From NCBI GenBank assembly GCA_013339765.2, contig CM023449.1, positions 22,580,888-22,644,887 of the forward strand: DNA of 64,000 nucleotides. Reading direction: 5' to 3'. Below the pieces are notes generated by a model, which worked only from the letters and a program-made list of their open reading frames with translations, had not been told where the DNA came from and did not search any database. Both the position numbers and the translations under genes were made by a program. Positions 1 through 64,000 of the stretch are shown here, in pieces; the first letter of the stretch is position 1, and every line of letters starts with the position of its first letter. This stretch comes from Haemaphysalis longicornis. Its lineage: Eukaryota > Arthropoda > Arachnida > Ixodida > Ixodidae.

Positions 1-442
1 TTTCTTTCTTTCTTTGTTACGTAAATTTTAAAAAATGCTAACTTTCACTAACCGTAGTAAAAAAGAGCCTAACCATACCCCTATGCCTGTTGTGGAGTTG
101 TACACTGGTGACCTCTCTTTCTATATATATATTGTCATGGAACTCACATATAGGCGGACAATGCCCCACAGGGTAATGACCCAATTAGGACTACGACGAT
201 GACGACGACAACGAAGTTGCTGGCGCGGGCTCTCTAATGGAAGCTATGTAAATACTGTACATAGATCATTCTACCTTTTTATACATCGCTTCATCTTCAA
301 CATGGTTCGAGTCATTCGCTCTGCCGCCACGTAACGGTTTGGCAACATAAAAACTCACACAGAGCGCGAAACAAATAAGCTAAGTTGAGACAGAGACACA
401 CGAGAAAAACATTGAAGAAATAAAAAATAAAACTTTACTGAC
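1..442. other. No feature recognised (short TTCT run at start)
   Basis: Only TTTC units at 1-16 and a TATATA run near 125. No GH31-like exon was found in any frame. Confidence 0.6.
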
Positions 443-471
443 GTTTCAGGGAGAATACTTACTTTCTTCAG
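443..471 (-). other. Hammerhead-like core motif, degenerate
   Basis: Minus strand reads CTGAAGA, a 17-base loop region, then GAAAC. Flanking ACTTTACTGACGTTTC matches the copy at 36.0 kb. Low confidence that it folds or cleaves. Confidence 0.3.
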
Positions 472-589
472 AGTGGAAGTCCTCAGAGTGGAAGAAAGGA
501 AGTCCTCTTCCTGAAAGTCAGTATCAGTAACATTATTTTTTTATCTTCTTACATGTTTTCTTCTTGTGTCTCTGTCTCTACTTACCTCA

Positions 590-712
590 TACATATATAT
601 TAATAGATACTCTACTCGCTCTCTACTCTCTCTCGTCTCTCGTCTATATCTTCTCTCTCATCTCTCTCTCTCTCTATATATCTCTCTATCTCTCTCTAAT
701 CTATATAGACCG
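590..712. repeat. CT/TA-rich microsatellite
   Basis: Mixed TATA and TCTC runs; it borders the first 473-bp tandem unit. Confidence 0.85.
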
Positions 713-717
713 AAACA

Positions 718-1755
718 TAGGGGTTGGGCAGTCAAGAAAACCTCGGAAAGCAAAGGGAGGTTGTGGTGAGTCATCGAAGAGATGAAGAATTTTGGAGTCG
801 AAAAGAACGTGGTGAAAAAATGCCCGCCGGGTGGGATCCGAACCCACGACCTCCAGAATCACCGGTCTGGTGCGATAACCACTACGGCTATCCGGCGGGG
901 CTGTTTCCCCAGACCACATTTCTCGGGTATTTATGTTAAGGTATTTTTTGTTTCCTGCACTTGTGGGTGGTAGCCAGCGCCACTCGGACTACTCGGGGTG
1001 AAGGGGACCTTCTTTTGTAACCCCCCGGGCCGTGACTCGAGTGTCTACGACATGTCGAGAGTGGTCGACCAGCGTTGAACCCTCTTAAGCTCCCTTTGGC
1101 ACCAAGACTGCCAGAACAGAGGCCCTCCGCTAAGCATATAGCGAATCGAGAAAATTGGAAATGAGGGGCTCCGTGAAATAAGACAGAAAATAGGGGTTGG
1201 CAGTCAAGAAAAACCTCGGGAAAGGCAAAGGGGAGGTTGTGGTGAGTCATAGAAAGATGAAGAATTTTTGGAGTCGAAAAGAATTAGTGGTGAAAAAATG
1301 CCCGCCGGGTGGGGATCCGAACCCACGACCTCCAGAATACCGGTCTGGTGCGATACACCACTACGCTACCGGCGGGGGCTGTTTCCCCAGCACTTTTCTC
1401 GGGTATTTATGTTAAGGTATTTTTGTTTCCTGCACTTGGGGGGGGTGGTAGCCAGCGCCACTCGGACTATCGGGGGTGAAGGGGACCTTCTTTTTAACCC
1501 ACGGGCCGTGACTCGAGTGTCTACGACATGTCGAGAGTGGTCGACCAGCGTTGAACCCTCTTAAGCTCCCTTTGGCACCAAGACTGCCAGAACAGAGGCC
1601 CTCGCTAAGCATATAGCGAATCAGAAAATTGGAAATGAGGGGCTCCGTGAATAAGACAGAAAATAGGGGTTGGCAGTCAAGAAAACCTCGGAAAGCAAAG
1701 GGGAGGTTGTGGTGAGTCATAGAAAGAGATGAAGAATTTTTGGAGTCGAAAGAAG
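718..1755 (-). repeat. Tandem array of 473-bp units containing a tRNA-like sequence
   Basis: Units begin at TAGGGGTTGG at 718, 1191 and 1664, giving two full copies and a partial third. Each full unit carries, on the minus strand, a tRNA-like cloverleaf (822-900, 1300-1378): a perfect seven-pair acceptor stem CCGCCGG/CCGGCGG, a T-arm around GTGGGTTCGGATCC and an anticodon arm CCAGA/TCTGG. Small indels separate the copies. A further copy is at 50.9 kb. Confidence 0.85.
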
Positions 1756-2637
1756 TGGCTGAATGACTCGTGTCTTTATACACCACTGGCAGCTTCGCAC
1801 AGGTGCGTTAACCACGCTAACGAATCCTTTTTCCGTCACTGCATAGTTAATTTAAATTAAACTGTCATGGGTCAAAATTTACGGGCCCAACCGCAGCAAA
1901 ATAATCAACTATTGACCGACAGGTGATAGCACAAAAGAAGGAACAATTTCAGGTGATTTAAACATGGCGATTCTCTATATATGTAGGGCGCGTATTTATA
2001 TCTCACCTCGAGTTGCCGCCTAGTTTACGAACAATTAACGCTCAGCCTTCTGGGCAGTTATTTGCTTAACTCAGCAAGCTGCCTAGCTATCCTTCGTGAA
2101 CGTATGCGACATTTGGGTGGGTGTCAACCTTTTTTGTCTTATCATTTTAGAATGCTGCTGCATGGGCTATACGCGGAATGTTTCAGCGGTCGTTGTACCT
2201 CACGCCCACAGAGTTCCTTCAAGCGCATTTCAAATAACACAGAACTCGTACAAGCAATGAAGTCTCAGCAGCCCTTAGAATGAATTAAGTATACTATAAT
2301 AAACCGTGGCTTTGCACTGTTCCGACCGGAATGACTTGTGGAATGTTCGATGATGACAAGCTATATGGGTTTCGAAACTCGCTCGTTGAGACCGAATACA
2401 AGCACGGTAAATTCTCTCTACGGCCAGATCGCTTTATTAAAAAAAAAATCTCCCACCTCCCCTCGCGGGAACCCCTGTGTAGATGCGACGCATAGAAGGT
2501 TCACGTTGCAGCGTTGGACAGCGGAGGAACGGCGCTGGAACGATGGGGCGGAGCGGCGCAGGCACCGCGTTTTATAGCGCGCATAACGGTGAGGGGACGC
2601 GCCGGCGCCAGTGCGTCTGCCGCGGCTATGACGCAAC
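1756..2637. other. No feature recognised
   Basis: Intronic or upstream DNA. Open frames near 2062 and 2338 lack recognisable motifs. Confidence 0.55.
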
Positions 2638-2732
2638 ACAATCCAAAACAATCCACTTTAATCCAATCCAATCTAATCCAAATTCAATCCAAGCCAAGCC
2701 AATCCAAGCCAATCCATTCGAATCCAATCCAA
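2638..2732. repeat. (AATCC)n array with AAGCC variants
   Basis: ATCCAATCCAATC-type units, about 19 repeats. A similar array is at 17337-17430. Confidence 0.9.
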
Positions 2733-2952
2733 TGCCCCTCGCGAGAGAGTGTTCGCTATCGGAAAGGAGAGGGGGTGAGCGGCGGAGAGCGCAGCTCACG
2801 CGGCGAGGAGAATGGGGGAGGGGTGGACGCCGACAACAACGCCGACGCCGGATGCAGGGACAAGGCGAGTGAATGAGATGCAGTCGCATCTAATATCGCT
2901 TTATTCGAACTTTTAACCACTTTTAAAGGGGTTTCGCTTATAACGAAGTCTA

Positions 2953-2978
2953 TGGATTGATTGATTGATTGATGATTG

Positions 2979-3041
<63 letters not shown>

Positions 3042-3332
3042 GATTGATTGATGATTGATTGATGATTGATTGATTGATTGATTATTGATGATGATTGATT
3101 GATTGATTGATCGATCGATCGTAGGGTTGAACGCGCCGACGTCTCACAGGCGGTGAGGCGCGCCGTAGCGGAGGGCTCCTGCTTAATTTTGGCCACCTGG
3201 GGATCTTTAACGCGCGCCGAAATCTCGAACACACGGTTTTTTTTTTTGCTTTTCGTCTCCATCAGAAAAGCGGCCGCCGCGGCTGCGAGTCGAACCCGCG
3301 TCCCCGTGCTCAGCTGCAGAACGCTTATACCG
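2953..3332 (-). mobile_element. Ruka-like tRNA-derived SINE with long (TTGA)n tail
   Basis: 2953-3119 is a 165-bp (TTGA)n tail with scattered TGA/TCGA changes. 3120-3332 is the minus-strand SINE body, including CTCATCGCC-type, GGGGATCTTTAACG and the tRNA-like head GAGTCGAACCCGCGTCC. The 5' head is decayed. It lies just upstream of exon 1. Confidence 0.85.
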
Positions 3333-3451
3333 GAGTCATTTTCCGTTCCCGATTGCATCGTCATAGCGAGGGCTAACTTATTAACGGATCGCTTCTCGAG
3401 AAACGTCCTTTTATTATCCTATACGCATGTAACGGCGTCGTGTGCAAGCAG

Positions 3452-61250
<57,799 letters not shown>

Positions 61251-61437
61251 GTCGAGTGATGTGGGCGCCGATTTCCACAGTGGCCATACCGCAACCCCTT
61301 GCCTACCGGCTTTGCTTGGCCGCCGCCATGGAGTCGCGCCCCGCGCCTTTGATACCGACCGACAGAACGCGAGCCGCCACCTGATGCCTGCTGTAAAGTG
61401 AAGCCAGTGTTCGGAGCTGCTTGTGAGACATCATTCG

Positions 61438-61443
61438 ATTAAA
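61438..61443 (+). promoter_or_regulatory. Probable poly(A) signal of the GH31 gene
   Basis: ATTAAA lies 188 bases after the stop codon and is followed by a T-rich stretch (TTTTATT near 61469). It is the first clear signal downstream of the stop. AATAAA variants further on (61505, 61519) are alternatives. Confidence 0.55.
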
Positions 61444-61523
61444 ATCCTGTTAACCATTCAGCCTAGGTTTTATTCCTGTAACAAGCCTGTTGAAATATTA
61501 AAAAAAATAAAAACGTGCAATAA

Positions 61524-61573
61524 AGGGGGCACCCGGGTTTGAACCGGGGACCTCTCGATCTGCAGTCGAATGG
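61524..61573 (-). pseudogene. tRNA-Cys(GCA) 3' half, 5' half replaced
   Basis: On the minus strand, ATTCGACTGCAGATCGAG carries the GCA anticodon loop, followed by AGGTCCCCGGTTCAAACCCG and GGTGCCCCCT, an excellent tRNA-Cys T-arm and 3' acceptor strand. The sequence upstream does not supply the matching GGGGG 5' strand or D-arm, so this is a truncated or chimeric copy. Confidence 0.75.
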
Positions 61574-63299
61574 GGCCGTCACAGGCGCCTAAATTGTCCT
61601 TTATAACACGCTTGCAATGTACCTGTGTGCGAGCTGACAGCGCATGCAAACAAAGCCTCTTCACCGGCAGTCGCTTTACCGCGACCACGTGACCACGACG
61701 AACAACTGAAGCCTCTCCTCTCCCTCCCTTCCTCTTTCGCTCCCTTTCTTTTCTCAATCTTTTTTTCATTTTCTGCATCCGAACACATCTGTGATCAAGT
61801 ATTAGTCACCTGCTGGCTTTCCCATCTCGTGCACAGAATACCGAAAACGCTTTCGGTGGTGAAGGGGGGCAATTTCGAGCCTGTTCGGGCCACTTTTGGG
61901 GCGTAAGTTAGGGTAGACAATTGGTAACGCGCCAAATTCAAACGACAGACAAGCCATGCATCATGAATTTTTCTCGTGCCCCACAGGGCAGCGTTCTCAG
62001 CTGCCTCCTGTTCCAAATTTGCAATACTGGCTGATGACAAACTTGCCTTTAAAAACAATTCACGATATTATATTCCTATTAACGCTTCTAAATGAGGTCT
62101 AAAATAAGTGAGCCTTAATGCATTTAGACGCTGTATTTCGGTTTGATGCCGACGATCATCGGCATTCTGATTTACGTTTACATTCTGAATCAATCTCCTG
62201 CGTCGATGAACACGTTGGCGCGATGGTGACCTTTGCGCGTCCACGCCATAACTGCCAGAAGCGATGCTGTAAAATAACTGCGCTATAAAACCTCTTTGGA
62301 GCCTTACTTAGTAAACCCGTTCGTTCGCAATGGAAAGTAGCCCTGCCGAATCCCTCAACCGGCATTCCAAAGGTTGCAGTCACCGATTAAACCGTGACAT
62401 CGTTTAGAACGCACTGTATTTAATTTGCCATATCAGGTTCAGATTGACGAGGTTCCTATGTGCATACAATTCCGAAATACCAAGAATTCGGTGTGCTAAA
62501 AGTCGACTCGGCGGTCAAACGAATTACAATTTTTTCCTAATACACGCACTTGCATATGAAATGAAAAATTACAGCCTTTTAATAGTTAATGCGTAAGAAT
62601 TTTTAGGCGACTCCGCCCAGAGAAACGCCCGACTGTCCCCAACGCGAGATATATAGGTAAGGGCTAACTGGGTGGCACACGTCCTCGTGACGTCAGTTGT
62701 GAGTGCCATCTTTTGGGGTGGTTGTCAGGCTCTCTTCAAACTGCTCTAAAGAAAACGTTTTGGAGCGCATAGCGGAATTTAGGTCATTAGGGGCTTGGAA
62801 TTTCTCGACTAAGGCTGCCATAGCCCTTTTGAATATTGTGCAGTACGATACTAAATGGTAGACACCCTACACGGGGGTGCTGATTTCTGGACGTGGCTCC
62901 GTGCACGATGTCTGGTGTGCAGGCTGCGTTTGCACTAACATATTAAATCTACGCACCTAATCTGGAGCGGCCGAAAGGGAACCAGGCTGATAAAAGGAAT
63001 TCAGACCACTTGTCAAAATTCGCTAACATGTACAGGCAAGGTTAGTGACTTGCGCGTGTTTGGTTGGTTGGTAATTGGTACCAAAAATCAATGGCGCGTA
63101 CCCACTCTGGGGGATTGGCCAAGTCAGATTGGATAAAATGGTTAAGAATTCAACTAAGGGTAAAATAGAGCTGTGGAGTGTAGGGAAGTGATGTTGGCAA
63201 TTTTGAGAATCCAAGAAAAAAACTATAACAAATCACTACTGAAGTATAAAACCGATACTACACGTACAGAAAAAGAAATTACGAAATGTGTTTTACAGG
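61574..63299. other. Intergenic, unassigned
   Basis: Downstream of the GH31 gene. No coding motif, repeat match or RNA gene seen, except a short GGGGGATTGGCCAAG at 63108 shared with the 91-bp tandem units. Confidence 0.5.
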
Positions 63300-63680
63300 G
63301 TAGGCGACCGGGTTGTGGAATAAAAGCGTGAAGGGCGCGACAAACATCCCCGTGGCAGAACCTAAACCCGAATGCCCCAAATGACAGTAAAATCGATCAG
63401 ACCAAAAGGAAAGAACCCAGGCGCCGGAGGGGAACCTCCAGGTAATCGATTTCGGAGAGAGGATAACCGCCGGCAAGACAGCAGGAAATGTTCGATTGTC
63501 TCCTCCTCTTGACAAAACTCGCATTGGGCCGAAGGCGCTATGCGTGCGTGCGTTGAAGGTAGAAATTCAAATTGGGCACTCGGCAGCGAAAGCTGGTCAA
63601 TGTGACCTCGCACAATCGCGACTGCACACACATTCACTCTTCCACGCATACCGGAGGTGCTCAATTTCTGGGGCATCCAG
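63300..63680 (-). pseudogene. LINE C-terminal fragment with Cys/His knuckle
   Basis: The minus-strand frame from 63676 to 63362 includes CEFCQEEETIEHFLLSC, the C-x2-C-x7-H-x4-C pattern found at the end of Jockey/I/R1-type reverse transcriptase proteins. Adjoining sequence to about 63860 looks like more of the same element in other frames. It is truncated. Confidence 0.6.
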
Positions 63681-64000
63681 AGATACTGTCTGGGTGCAGG
63701 CTGTCCAACGAGCTATACCTGCGAAACCGGGATGCAACAACTTGGGCTATGGGGGGCACAGCATCAACCAGCGGTCCATTCAATGCCACACCTGCCAGAT
63801 AATGATACTCCTGTGTCCTGGAACCCAGAGCAGGCGGATTTCTTGCACATAGGGTGGTAGGAGCATCGAGAGCGTTCGGCTTAGAGGGGTAAAGCTTGGA
63901 GTAGATAGGGTGGAGCAGACTGAAAGCGAGTCCGTCACAATAATCACTTTCGAATTGTTTTCACCGAGTTTTATAGTTTTCTAATAGCAAGGGCAATCGC

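Noticed and set aside
822..900. Functional tRNA genes (minus strand; also 1300-1378 and 50905-50980)
   Set aside because: Stems pair well, but position 33 is C, the anticodon would be the seldom-used GGT, and the copies carry indels within the arms; tRNA-derived repeat is the better call.
2062..2577. Possible earlier exons of the GH31 gene (signal peptide, trefoil domain)
   Set aside because: I looked for the six-Cys trefoil pattern and the early beta-sandwich blocks in all frames of 1-3451 and saw none between plausible splice sites.
2756..3364. A 202-codon minus-strand frame over the SINE and TTGA tail
   Set aside because: Most of it is SINQSINQ-type translation of the (TTGA)n tail; there is no gene evidence.

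Overview
This window is eukaryotic nuclear DNA, almost certainly from a hard (ixodid) tick. It holds one protein-coding gene split into many small exons by long introns. The introns are full of interspersed repeats, including about ten copies of a tRNA-derived SINE that matches my recollection of the tick 'Ruka' family (box A near TGGCTCAGTGGCTAAGG, box B near GGTTCGATTCC, AATC-repeat tail). There are no bacterial operons, CRISPR arrays, prophages or intact viral genes. The species assignment is inference.

The gene is on the + strand, from about 3452 to 61250. I trace 21 exons whose phases join without a break into 808 codons plus a TAG stop. The product is a glycoside hydrolase family 31 alpha-glucosidase of the lysosomal acid alpha-glucosidase / maltase-glucoamylase type. 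The window starts inside the gene, so the first exons (signal peptide, possible trefoil domain, start of the N-terminal beta-sandwich) lie upstream. The catalytic nucleophile (D of DMNEP, exon 9) and acid/base (D of HWLGDN, exon 11) are both present, and no exon has an internal stop. Two things are odd. Exon 11 ends at GG where GT is expected, and two conserved active-site loops (LDPAI and VWP in relatives) have changed.

Region by region. 1-3450: tandem 473-bp tRNA-like repeat units, microsatellites and a SINE. 3452-24550: exons 1-8, with Tigger/pogo-like, TTAA-flanked, TA-flanked and hAT-like non-autonomous DNA elements, a CRE-palindrome repeat family, SINEs and an RTE-type LINE fragment. 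24552-36590: a 1.7-kb TTAA-flanked element, a 1.4-kb Harbinger-like element, LINE and SINE fragments, exons 9-11 and an 0.8-kb A-rich array. 36591-44950: exons 12-15, RTE fragments and a large inverted pair of ACAT/ATGT arrays. 44962-49577: an almost full-length but frameshifted CR1/Jockey-group LINE with a target-site duplication. 49951-61250: exons 16-21, more DNA elements, a 91-bp tandem repeat and SINEs, ending at a poly(A) signal near 61438. 61524-64000: a tRNA-Cys 3' half and a LINE 3' fragment.

The biological unit is therefore one enzyme gene expanded to more than 58 kb by nested transposons. Many insertions can be proved from the sequence itself, by target-site duplications or by an uninterrupted copy elsewhere in the window. 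I found no multi-gene system.
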